NCBI RefSeq assembly: GCF_017875645.1
Contig: NZ_JAGGMR010000001.1
Span: forward strand, 2,852,001 to 2,916,000
DNA length: 64,000 nt
Direction of reading: 5' to 3'
DNA from: Nocardia goodfellowii
GTDB lineage: Bacteria; Actinomycetota; Actinomycetes; Mycobacteriales; Mycobacteriaceae
The notes beneath the pieces are model-generated. The model was given only the letters and a program-made list of their open reading frames with translations, made no database searches and was not told the origin of the DNA. Positions 26,851 to 34,954 of the stretch are shown piece by piece. Position 1 is the first letter of the stretch. Each line of letters starts with the position of its first letter. The translations under genes and the position numbers were made by a program.

Positions 26851-27809
26851 CCACGGTCGGCGAAGTCGTAGGCGAACTGCTTATGCGGGAAGGTCGCCGT
26901 GCCGGTGACACCTATTTCATCGTCGCCGACGGTAACCTGAACGGAACTGAGCCATTCATAGCGACGTACCCCGACAGGTTCCTCAACGTTGGCATCGCCG
27001 AGCAGAATGCCGTGTCGATCGCTTCGGGACTCGCATATAACGGCAAGCAGGTCTATCTCTGGAATTGCAGTACCTTTCTGCTCTACCGGCCGTTCGACCA
27101 AATCCGGGTGGACGCAGCCTTCGCGAGAACGCGGCTCCGTCTGATCGGTACGAGCTCCGGTCTGACCCGCGGTGCGTCCGGTATCGCACACATCGCCATC
27201 GAGGACATCGCCCTGATGCGAGCCCTACCCAACATGACCGTCGTTTGTCCCGGCGACATCTACGAGGCGAGTCAGCTGCTGGAGCAGTGCCACGCGCTTG
27301 ACGGGCCTGTCTACATACGCTTCGGACTGGAGAACCACGACCTACCTGAAATCCACATGCCCGGCTCGCGGATCGTTCTCGGGCGCGCGATCACCGTGAC
27401 AGACGGTGACGATGCAGCGCTGATCGCAACCGGGAACATGTTGGCGACGGCTCGACGCTGGGTCGACGAATTCGCCCAGGCGGGTTTGCGCGTGCGGCTG
27501 ATAAGTATGCCAACCATCAAGCCGTTCGATGCCGCGAGGGTGGAAGCGCTCGTATCCGAAGGGCTGCCAATTATCACCTTGGAGGATCATTCCGTCATCG
27601 GCGGACTGGGCAGCGCAGTGGCCGAGGCAATCGCCGGCACCGGGCGCGGTGTCCCGTTTCGCCGGGTCGGCGTGCCCGATCGATACCCCTACGTTGTTGG
27701 CACTCCGGACTATCTCAACGCTCACTTCGAAATCCCGGGCGTTGCGGAACTGCTGGTTTGGATTAGCAACTCCGCAATGTCTCATCCGCAGGAGTACATC
27801 ACACCATGA
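26847..27809 (+). CDS. Transketolase, C-terminal (pyrimidine-binding) subunit
   Basis: 320 residues. GIAEQNAVSIASGLAYNGKQ contains the Glu that activates the TPP aminopyrimidine; the C-terminal domain (EALVSEGLPIITLEDHSVIGG) completes the fold. It is the partner of the preceding gene, forming a heteromeric transketolase of the DXS-like split type. In this cluster it probably supplies or rearranges a sugar phosphate ahead of the inositol-phosphate-synthase homologue that follows. Confidence 0.92.
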   Translation: MTTVGEVVGELLMREGRRAGDTYFIVADGNLNGTEPFIATYPDRFLNVGIAEQNAVSIASGLAYNGKQVYLWNCSTFLLYRPFDQIRVDAAFARTRLRLIGTSSGLTRGASGIAHIAIEDIALMRALPNMTVVCPGDIYEASQLLEQCHALDGPVYIRFGLENHDLPEIHMPGSRIVLGRAITVTDGDDAALIATGNMLATARRWVDEFAQAGLRVRLISMPTIKPFDAARVEALVSEGLPIITLEDHSVIGGLGSAVAEAIAGTGRGVPFRRVGVPDRYPYVVGTPDYLNAHFEIPGVAELLVWISNSAMSHPQEYITP

Positions 27810-28879
27810 ACAGGTCTCTCGCAGTCGCGGTCGCAGGAGTCGGCTCCTGCATGTCCAGTCTCCTGCAGCTGGTTGCCTTGGCCCGACAGAGTTCGGCGCC
27901 GTTAGCTGGAATTATGCACGAGCGCATTGGAGATTATGAGCTCAAGGACATCGAGTTCGTCGCGGCCTTTGATGTCGATGCGGGTAAAGTCGGACTGGAT
28001 CTCAGCAAGGCCATCTTCCAATCACCGACCGCAGCGAATGCCTACGTATCCGTGGACCCCGTCGGGGTGGCGGTGGAAGCGGGACCGCTGCTCGATGGGC
28101 TCGTCGGGCCACTCAGCCGAATCATCACAATCAATGGTGAATCTGCTGGGCTAGACCCGGACATCGTTCGAAAGCGTTTGGTTGAGACTGGCGCCGAAGT
28201 GCTGATCTGTCTGCTGCCCACCGGTTCGACCGAAGCAGTGCAGATGTACGCGCGGGCCGCCGCGCTGGCTGGAGTTTCGTTCGTCAATGCGACCCCTGAG
28301 CCCGTCGCGCACGACGCGGAACTCGTGGCGCTTTTTGAGAACTGCGGAGTGCCGCTGCTTGGGGACGACCTGCGAAGTCATCTGGGCGCCACTACCTTGC
28401 ATACTGCGCTGCTGGACCTCCTACATTCGCGTGGGTTGCGTGTGGTCAATACTTATCAGCTCAATGTCGGTGGCAATACCGACTTCCTCAACCTCGCCGA
28501 TCCGAGCCGCTCGGCGAGTAAGCAGCGCTCGAAGCGGCGCGCGCTATCGGCAGCTGGGATCGACGCAAGCAATGTCGCGGCCGGTCCCAACGGGTTCGTG
28601 CCGCACTTGGGCGACACCAAGATAGGCTTCCTGCGAATTGAGGCGGACTCCGTCCTGGACACACCGGTGTCGTTGGAGATTCGGATGGAGGTCGAGGACA
28701 GCCCCAACGCCGCCGGCGTGCTTGCCAACGCAGTTCGAGCGGCGGCCGCGGCCAGCGCCTGCGGGCAATCGGGCGTGATCGACGACGTGTGTGCGTTCCT
28801 CTTCAAAAGCCCACGGCGAGCCGCCACCGAGGCCGTCGGATTGCGCGACTTCCAGACGTTTGTCGCAGCGTTGCCATGA
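27806..28879 (+). CDS. Myo-inositol-1-phosphate synthase homologue
   Basis: 357 residues with the NAD-binding N-terminus (VAVAGVGSCMSSLLQLV) and the signatures of the Inos-1-P_synth family: GDDLRSHLGATTLHTALLD and YQLNVGGNTDFLNLAD, then DTKIGFLRIE. The family cyclises glucose-6-phosphate to inositol-1-phosphate through oxidation, aldol closure and reduction. A cluster-borne copy next to a transketolase and phosphatase suggests a non-standard substrate or a cyclitol unit. Cytoplasmic. Overlaps both neighbours by four bases. Confidence 0.88.
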   Translation: MNRSLAVAVAGVGSCMSSLLQLVALARQSSAPLAGIMHERIGDYELKDIEFVAAFDVDAGKVGLDLSKAIFQSPTAANAYVSVDPVGVAVEAGPLLDGLVGPLSRIITINGESAGLDPDIVRKRLVETGAEVLICLLPTGSTEAVQMYARAAALAGVSFVNATPEPVAHDAELVALFENCGVPLLGDDLRSHLGATTLHTALLDLLHSRGLRVVNTYQLNVGGNTDFLNLADPSRSASKQRSKRRALSAAGIDASNVAAGPNGFVPHLGDTKIGFLRIEADSVLDTPVSLEIRMEVEDSPNAAGVLANAVRAAAAASACGQSGVIDDVCAFLFKSPRRAATEAVGLRDFQTFVAALP

Positions 28880-29673
28880 CAATTCGATACGCCGCCCTGG
28901 ACCTGGACGGCACGCTGATCGATGGCGCCGACCAGCCCTATGAGGGAGTGATAGCGGGGCTTGAATCTCTGCGGGAACAGGGGGTGTTGCCGCTGCTAGT
29001 GACTGGTCGTTCTGCGTGTTCATTCCGTACTCTGCGCCACCTAGATGATCTCTTCGATCTTTTCGACGATCAGGTATTGCTAAGTGAGGGCAACGTTCGG
29101 CTTGCCCGGGACGCTGATGCGCTGACGTTCCTACAGACCTCCCCGCATGAGGTGCTGCGTCGCTTGACGGCTGCGCCCGGCATCGATTTGGTGGCGGAGT
29201 GGTCTGGCGAACTCCACGCGACCACTGCCCGCGCCGCGATGCAGTTCGCGATGGCGTACCGCGTGCCACGTCGTCAGATTGCGGTAACTACTTCGGTCGC
29301 GGAGATCAACGCTCGCCCGACCGCGGTGACAGTCTTCGGCAGTTGCACCCCGGTTCGCGAGCTTGTGATGGGTCTGGACTGCGAGGTCATACAGATCAGA
29401 CCGTTCGATGCGCAGGTCGTCAGACCTTGCGGCACTGGAAAAGCTGCCGCACTCGTGCGGCACATGCTGTGGCGTTTTGGTGAACCAGATCTGAGCCGAA
29501 CGCTGGCGGTGGGCGATGGTGCGGGCGATGCGGGGATGTTGAGCGCATGCGCAATGAGTGCGGCGACCCACGGCGCCGATCCGGCTGCGGCTGCTGCCGC
29601 AGCAGAACGCCTGCAGGGCGACCTCGCTAGTTTCCTGCGCGACTTCCACCCCGAAGGGAAGGTAAGACCGTGA
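28876..29673 (+). CDS. HAD-superfamily phosphatase
   Basis: 265 residues. Motif I is ALDLDGTLIDG, motif II VTGRS, the conserved Lys lies in CGTGKAAAL and motif IV is VGDGAGDAGML: a complete HAD hydrolase with a C2-type (Cof-like) cap. It probably removes phosphate from the inositol- or sugar-phosphate made by the preceding enzymes. ATG 28876 overlaps the synthase stop by ATGA; the open frame extends further upstream but would overlap the synthase more deeply. Confidence 0.88.
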   Translation: MTIRYAALDLDGTLIDGADQPYEGVIAGLESLREQGVLPLLVTGRSACSFRTLRHLDDLFDLFDDQVLLSEGNVRLARDADALTFLQTSPHEVLRRLTAAPGIDLVAEWSGELHATTARAAMQFAMAYRVPRRQIAVTTSVAEINARPTAVTVFGSCTPVRELVMGLDCEVIQIRPFDAQVVRPCGTGKAAALVRHMLWRFGEPDLSRTLAVGDGAGDAGMLSACAMSAATHGADPAAAAAAAERLQGDLASFLRDFHPEGKVRP

Positions 29674-30800
29674 CCGAAACGGTTTCTCAGGAGATAGACC
29701 TAGTTCTACTCCTGGCATTGCCGCATCCGCGTCCCGATGAGGTCGATACGATGCTGAGGCTGCTGAATTCGCCATTGGATTGGAACCAGGTCCTCGGCAT
29801 GCTGACGGTCCACCGAGTAGTCGGTGTGGCATGGCACAACATCGTCCGTTACGCGATCCAACAAAGACAGACGCTGCGGTCGGCGTACTTCCTGAAATCA
29901 CTCGAGGTGACAGCGGGTGGGCAGCGGGTCATGGCCGGGGAGCAGACGTCACGGACTGCGCAAGTACAACAGATCCTGAACGAGGCCGGCGTACGCAGCG
30001 CCATCCTCAAAGGTGGCGCGGTGGCCGCGATGGCGTACCCAGACAGGTGCATGCGGACATTCCACGATAACGACTTGCTCGTGGACCGGGAGCGGCTCCA
30101 CGAAGCAACTGAGGCGCTCCAGGCATACGGTTACGTGCAAGGAAGCTGGGACTATGCCACCGACACGGTTCGTCCCGCACCGCGACGCCAGATTTTGCAT
30201 ATGGCCATGCACTCACATCAGACATACTCCTATATGAAACCAACACCCGACGCATGGCTCCTGAGGTGTCATCGACTGGATGTGCACTTCTCGATCGACC
30301 TTATGACCGGAAACCGTAGCGATGACGCGGTATCGGCGTTGCTCGACGACCGAACTGAACTTGACGGGCTGAGCGTGATCTCGGGGCCTGACATGCTCAT
30401 ATTCACGTGCCTGCATCTGGCTAGGGAGGCCGTCCATCGCAACGAGGTACTGGCACTGAAGGATTTGGTGCTGTACAAGCTGGTGGATGTCCTGGCGCTG
30501 GTCGCCGACCGCGACTTGGCCGGATTGCCCGAGAGAGCCGAGCAACTCGGCTTCGCCCGGGAGCTCTATTTTGGTCTCCACTACACCGACGAGGTGTTCC
30601 CTGGGCGGGTGCCTGCCGAGTTACTCGATCGACTGCGACCGGACGATCTCGATTATTTGCATGAGGTGAACGACCGTGGGGCGGTGATCCATCGGTGGCG
30701 CGGGCCCGTGAAGGCCCGGATGTTCGACATTCACCGGCTGCGAGAACTCGACGGTGACCTGAGCCTTCCGATCCTGGGGGAAAGGGGAGCGGTGCGATGA
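29670..30800 (+). CDS. Nucleotidyltransferase-family protein (NTP_transf_5-like)
   Basis: 376 residues. The nucleotidyltransferase pattern is GVRSAILKGGAVAAMAY followed by MRTFHDNDLLVDRERLHEA, typical of the uncharacterised NTP_transf_5 group. Relatives occur in natural-product clusters, including lasso-peptide clusters, where substrates are mostly unknown. The middle (RLDVHFSIDLM; GPDMLIFTCLHLAREAV) also fits that family. It starts by GTGA overlap with the HAD gene. It could transfer a nucleotide to a pathway intermediate. Confidence 0.75.
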   Translation: MTETVSQEIDLVLLLALPHPRPDEVDTMLRLLNSPLDWNQVLGMLTVHRVVGVAWHNIVRYAIQQRQTLRSAYFLKSLEVTAGGQRVMAGEQTSRTAQVQQILNEAGVRSAILKGGAVAAMAYPDRCMRTFHDNDLLVDRERLHEATEALQAYGYVQGSWDYATDTVRPAPRRQILHMAMHSHQTYSYMKPTPDAWLLRCHRLDVHFSIDLMTGNRSDDAVSALLDDRTELDGLSVISGPDMLIFTCLHLAREAVHRNEVLALKDLVLYKLVDVLALVADRDLAGLPERAEQLGFARELYFGLHYTDEVFPGRVPAELLDRLRPDDLDYLHEVNDRGAVIHRWRGPVKARMFDIHRLRELDGDLSLPILGERGAVR

Positions 30801-30832
30801 TCGAGGCGACTGAGCAGGTGGACGCCGCGTGA
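30797..30832 (+). CDS. Bridging mini-ORF, 11 aa
   Basis: ATG 30797 overlaps the previous stop (ATGA) and its own TGA overlaps the next GTG (GTGA), giving MIEATEQVDAA. AGGGGAGCGG lies upstream. It most likely carries ribosomes across the gap between two genes; a functional peptide is not implied. Confidence 0.35.
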   Translation: MIEATEQVDAA

Positions 30833-31845
30833 TTACCAGTGGAAGCCTGCGCACTCTTGTCGCCGACGTGCATCGGATCGGCCGCCGCCGGGATATCGGT
30901 ACTCAGCGAAGGCCGACGATTGACGACGGTACTCATTTCGTGGCCCTGGTGAAGCCAGAGGTGATGCAGATCGGTAGCGCAGCCGACGCAATGGCGGAGG
31001 TTGCGCGGGTGCTCGGCGAAGCTGACGTGACCGCCCTGCGCTATGCACTGATTCCGGCGAGGGAGTACGGCGAGCTCGGGTTTCTGATGCAGCACTATCC
31101 CCGTCTCCACCGCATCGCCGTCGATGGTGCCCGGGGTCTGTGTACGTATGCGCACCGAGAATTTACTTCCCTACTAGACCAGTCTGAAGCCGACATCGCA
31201 GTGGGTGCGTTCCAAGCGGGTGCGTACGAATTGGCGCTAACCGCGGAGATGTTGGAGGCTCGCTGTCGCCAGGCGGGCATCCACAAACTGGGTTCTGGTT
31301 CCTATGCCTCCGTTGTGGACCTCAACGGCTGCCCCGTCGTGGTGCTGAACGGATTCGTGCCGGCCTTAGCTTCCAGCTACGGCAGTGACCGCACCAGCCT
31401 GGTCGGCCTCGTCGAGTGCCACAGCTATCGCGAGATCGCTGATCTGCGCGCACACGTTCTCGGGGCTCTCAATCCAAGTGCGGCGCCTCCGACTTCACTG
31501 CGCGGCGCACTAGGCAGGTTGGTCGACCGGCAATACGGCATCACCCTGTCAGAGGGGCGTAACGGGGTGCATTTGTCGGCGGGGCACCTGGAAGGGATGT
31601 TCCAGGTCTGGCGGTATTTCGCAGCGGCCGATGGACTCGGGCTGGAGTGCACGGTACTGGGCCGAGCGCTGGCCAACCGCCGCATACGGATGGCCGCCGT
31701 GGCCGAGATGGCCGCAGATCATAACTTCAGCGAGGGTTCCGGAAGGAACGTATCGCCGCACGGTGCGACCGAGAATTTGAATCGCGAGGCGGTTATCGAC
31801 TGTGTGGTGCGCTGGACTGACGAGTCGAGAGGGTCCCACGCGTGA
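30829..31845 (+). CDS. Large NDP-kinase-like domain protein
   Basis: 338 residues. Start and end match nucleoside diphosphate kinase motifs: THFVALVKPEVMQIGS near 40 (NDPK: VKPDGV), and LGALNPSAAPPTSLRGALGR then GRNGVHLSAGHLEGMFQVWR near 240 (NDPK: NP..APPGTIRG and GRNxxHGSD). The His that is phosphorylated in NDPK appears conserved in NGVH. The protein is about twice NDPK length, with an inserted middle (GAYELALTAEMLEARCRQAG). It may be a phosphotransferase acting on an unusual substrate. GTG 30829. Confidence 0.6.
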   Translation: MITSGSLRTLVADVHRIGRRRDIGTQRRPTIDDGTHFVALVKPEVMQIGSAADAMAEVARVLGEADVTALRYALIPAREYGELGFLMQHYPRLHRIAVDGARGLCTYAHREFTSLLDQSEADIAVGAFQAGAYELALTAEMLEARCRQAGIHKLGSGSYASVVDLNGCPVVVLNGFVPALASSYGSDRTSLVGLVECHSYREIADLRAHVLGALNPSAAPPTSLRGALGRLVDRQYGITLSEGRNGVHLSAGHLEGMFQVWRYFAAADGLGLECTVLGRALANRRIRMAAVAEMAADHNFSEGSGRNVSPHGATENLNREAVIDCVVRWTDESRGSHA

Positions 31846-32630
31846 CAAATTTACGGGTCGGGCTCGCTGGCCGGACCGCAGTGGTGACCGGTGGCGCGCA
31901 AGGCATTGGCGCTGCCGTTGTCGAACGACTGTGCGCTGAGGGCTGCCGCGTGGTCATCTATGACAAGAGTGCCGAATATGGCCGTGCCACCGTACATGAA
32001 TTGGCGCAGCGTGGTCTTTCGGCACATCTTGCCATCGGAGACGTCGTCGATTCAGCCGCGGTGGAGGATGCGTTCGCCAACATTCCGGTCGATTGGTCAA
32101 CTCCGACGTTGTTGGTGAACTGTGCCGCCGGTTTCGTCTTCGAAGGTGTCGGGGCGACCCCGGAACAATGGCGAGGAGCGCTGGAACCAACCATCATCGG
32201 GCTGTCCGTAGTCACCCGCACCTTCGTCAACGGCCTGGCAGAGCATGCCGACGGGGCGGCGATCGTGAACATTGCCTCGATCTCGGCGCATATTGCGCAG
32301 GAGGGGTACCTCACGTACAACACGAGCAAGGCGGCCGTGCTTGGTTTCACTCGTTGTGTGGCGCAGGAGTTGGCACCGTGTGGGGTTCGGGTTAACTCAG
32401 TTAGTCCAGGAACAGTGTGGAACGCCAACAACGAGCGTTACCACCGCGAAGTCCTCGGCCTCGACCGCGCGGCGGCCGAGGCCGCTCCAGAGCACGGTGG
32501 CAAATTTCTACTCAAACGTTTCGCGGACCCAGCGGAAGTCGCAGCGCCGATCGCGTTCCTGCTGTCAGCCGAGGCAAGTTTCATCACCGGTGTCGATCTA
32601 CCGGTCGATGGCGGATATCTGGCGGTCTGA
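31842..32630 (+). CDS. SDR-family oxidoreductase
   Basis: 262 residues, classical short-chain dehydrogenase. The cofactor loop is VTGGAQGIGAAV near residue 15, the conserved NCAAG is near 88, the catalytic Ser lies in NIASISAHIA and YNTSKAAV holds Tyr and Lys. The acidic YDKS after strand 2 suggests NAD preference. It probably oxidises or reduces a hydroxyl of the sugar/cyclitol intermediate. Coupled to the NDPK-like gene by GTGA overlap. Confidence 0.9.
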   Translation: MTNLRVGLAGRTAVVTGGAQGIGAAVVERLCAEGCRVVIYDKSAEYGRATVHELAQRGLSAHLAIGDVVDSAAVEDAFANIPVDWSTPTLLVNCAAGFVFEGVGATPEQWRGALEPTIIGLSVVTRTFVNGLAEHADGAAIVNIASISAHIAQEGYLTYNTSKAAVLGFTRCVAQELAPCGVRVNSVSPGTVWNANNERYHREVLGLDRAAAEAAPEHGGKFLLKRFADPAEVAAPIAFLLSAEASFITGVDLPVDGGYLAV

Positions 32631-32663
32631 AATGCCGACGGCAAGAACCCAAGGGAAGATCAA

Positions 32664-33803
32664 ATGAAATCCAGCCAGCTAGCAGCTTTGACGCCGGTCG
32701 GCGCGACCACCAGGCAGCTAAGCATCCGCAGTCATCTTGTGCAGATTGTTACGACTGCGACCGGCGCCGCAGGGTTGGTCTCCGAAACCTTTTACCCGCC
32801 AGGGATGCTGAGCGTCTTCGAAGCCATCGATGAGCAGCAGCCCGAGCTGACGATCGTCGATCTGGCATGCGATGCTACCGAAATAGTCGAATTGCTCGAG
32901 ACCGCAGCTACCGGAACCCATGGCGAGTATGAGCTCACCAGAAACTATCGCTTGCCCCGGTTCGATGGTGACGGTTATACGGTCTTCGCTCTGCGAGATG
33001 TGAACTCCGACGAGGTGGCTGCGCTCATCCGAACGGACCGACGCATCACGATCGTGCGTCCCAGGACCAATCTCGGTGATCGGTGGCTCACCCGCGTCAT
33101 CCGCGATATCGCCACTCGATATGCGAAGGCAGACGGGGCGCTAGTCTTGCACTCTTCGGCATTCGTTTTTGGCGGTCGGGCATATTTGGTAATCGGCGAC
33201 TCAGGCGCTGGAAAGTCAACCACAGCCATCGCGCTAGCACGTCTGCTGCCAGAAGGTGGTTGGATGGGCAACGACCGCATGCATCTTGATTTGAGCAATG
33301 ACCATTACCGGGTGACTGCGTGCCCCTTGCCGCTGGCTATCAATAAGGGATCGCTCGATGTCATGGGAGTTACTGATTTCCACGAGTGGTCGGTGCGCGC
33401 AGGCTTTCCCCACCCTGGATCAGACTGGGACAAGTTCAATGGCGAGGATAAGCTGAAGTTGAGCTCGCTGGAAGTCAAGCGATATCTTGATGTCCCTGTC
33501 GTGCCCGAGGCGGAACTTGCCGGAGTGATCTTGCCACGGGTTGACCGCGCGGCGGACTACTTCTGCGAACCCGCGAAGCCTGACCAAGTCGCCGGAATCG
33601 TCGAGAGAAATTGCTTTTCCCTGGATGACAATCTCTATGGCGAGGATTGGCTGGAAATATCGGGCACCAGCCATATCGCCCCGCCATCGATTCACGAATT
33701 TCTCGATCACATCGCGATTCTCCCCGTACTCAGCTGCTCCATAGGCAACGCCGACCACGTGGCCCGGCTGTTGGTCGACTTCCAGCGTGCAGTCCGAGTA
33801 TAG
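32664..33803 (+). CDS. HPr kinase-like P-loop protein (first copy)
   Basis: 379 residues. The central part resembles the catalytic domain of HPr Ser kinase: VLHSSAFVFGG, Walker A YLVIGDSGAGKSTTAIALAR, then MGNDRMHLDL with the acidic residue of the kinase's metal site. Such proteins recur in RiPP and other natural-product clusters, where some phosphorylate a peptide side chain. ATG 32664 follows AAGGGAAG. A second homologue is encoded on the opposite strand at 38333-39364. Confidence 0.78.
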   Translation: MKSSQLAALTPVGATTRQLSIRSHLVQIVTTATGAAGLVSETFYPPGMLSVFEAIDEQQPELTIVDLACDATEIVELLETAATGTHGEYELTRNYRLPRFDGDGYTVFALRDVNSDEVAALIRTDRRITIVRPRTNLGDRWLTRVIRDIATRYAKADGALVLHSSAFVFGGRAYLVIGDSGAGKSTTAIALARLLPEGGWMGNDRMHLDLSNDHYRVTACPLPLAINKGSLDVMGVTDFHEWSVRAGFPHPGSDWDKFNGEDKLKLSSLEVKRYLDVPVVPEAELAGVILPRVDRAADYFCEPAKPDQVAGIVERNCFSLDDNLYGEDWLEISGTSHIAPPSIHEFLDHIAILPVLSCSIGNADHVARLLVDFQRAVRV

Positions 33804-33814
33804 GGGACTCGCCG

Positions 33815-34954
33815 ATGCTACCAATTCAAACCCAGAGGAACAGGGCAGTGACGCTTTCCTTCCGTCAGCACCTCGCCAACATCCAGGATATGGACGAATT
33901 CGACGAGGATGCCGTGCTCGCAAAAATACATCTTGTCGATGGGGACATCCTGATGCTGTCGGGATCGTTAGTGGACGGCTCTGGCACTCCTTCGTCGGAT
34001 TTCGACTTCTGTGTCATCGCGCAATCGGAGGACGAGCGGTTTCACCGTGATACCTTCCCGCGGGAAAATCACATGCGGTATTACACCAGTGGTGACAGGG
34101 TTAAAGCCAGCTTTGACTACCTTCCGGACAGTCTACTCGGAGTGGACGTCGAATATTGGACGGTTCAAGGTATTTCCGACATGCTCGCCGCGCACCGACG
34201 ACTTTACAATCACCTGACAAGCCGGGCGCGGAAGTCGTCCAGCTTCGCTTCATCAGCCGTTGACTTCCGGCTGCTGTCACGTCTGACATACGGGGTTCCA
34301 CTGACGAGTGCCACCGAGTTCCAGACCCTCAGGAACGGGGTTATGGCTGGAGAGGTCGCGTATACGGCTTTTCGCACGGCTGTTGGTAGCTACCCGGACT
34401 TCCGTGACCTGGTTGGAATGTGGGTGCAGGGAGACTACGAGTCTGCGCTTATAGCGGCTCGCAAGCTCGGTATAGATACTTTCCGTGGACTGACGCACGT
34501 CTACGGAAATACGAATCGCAACCCAAAGTACCTCGGCCGTTTCCTTGCCCGTTTGCCCGAATCGCTTTTCGAGCTGACCGAAAGATTTCGAGAGCTGAAC
34601 GCGTACGGCGTGGCCGGGGCGGCTCAAGCATCTGCGGCCATTCTTGCTTGGCTCGACCTCATCGACCTGGCCTTTGCTGAGATTCGCCGCGTCCGGGATG
34701 ACGTCGAGGCATTTGTCGATCGAGAACGCTTTCTGGATCTTCTGAAGCAGGAGCTACACGAGACCATGAGTTGGAATCCCGAGATTTCGAACGAGTACTG
34801 CTTTCGGTCACGGGAGGCGCAGGAAGATGTTCCGACGCTCCGAGAGCTGCTTGAGGCCATGGAGAAGCGCGGGGCGGTCGAACACCGGCTGCCGTTGGAG
34901 CGGTGGGCAGCGGGACGATTGGCACCCGCCGGCGAAAACAACAGGTCCGCTTGA
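33815..34954 (+). CDS. Minimal-nucleotidyltransferase-like protein
   Basis: 379 residues. The motif MLSGSLVDGSGTPSSDFDFC fits the GS-x(10)-DxD metal-binding site of polymerase-beta-type nucleotidyltransferases near residue 55. The rest is helical with no family I recognise (GVPLTSATEFQTLRNGVMAG; LAWLDLIDLAFAEIRRVRDD). ATG 33815 follows AGGGGA; GTG 33848 is a possible later start. It overlaps the asparagine synthetase start by one base. Together with the NTP_transf_5-like gene it implies nucleotidyl transfer steps in this pathway. Confidence 0.65.
   Translation: MLPIQTQRNRAVTLSFRQHLANIQDMDEFDEDAVLAKIHLVDGDILMLSGSLVDGSGTPSSDFDFCVIAQSEDERFHRDTFPRENHMRYYTSGDRVKASFDYLPDSLLGVDVEYWTVQGISDMLAAHRRLYNHLTSRARKSSSFASSAVDFRLLSRLTYGVPLTSATEFQTLRNGVMAGEVAYTAFRTAVGSYPDFRDLVGMWVQGDYESALIAARKLGIDTFRGLTHVYGNTNRNPKYLGRFLARLPESLFELTERFRELNAYGVAGAAQASAAILAWLDLIDLAFAEIRRVRDDVEAFVDRERFLDLLKQELHETMSWNPEISNEYCFRSREAQEDVPTLRELLEAMEKRGAVEHRLPLERWAAGRLAPAGENNRSA

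Noticed and set aside
32632..32667. 11-codon ORF bridging the SDR and HPr-kinase-like genes
   Set aside because: It ends on ATGA with the next gene, but its own ATG has no good ribosome site, and the AAGGGAAG inside it serves the downstream gene.
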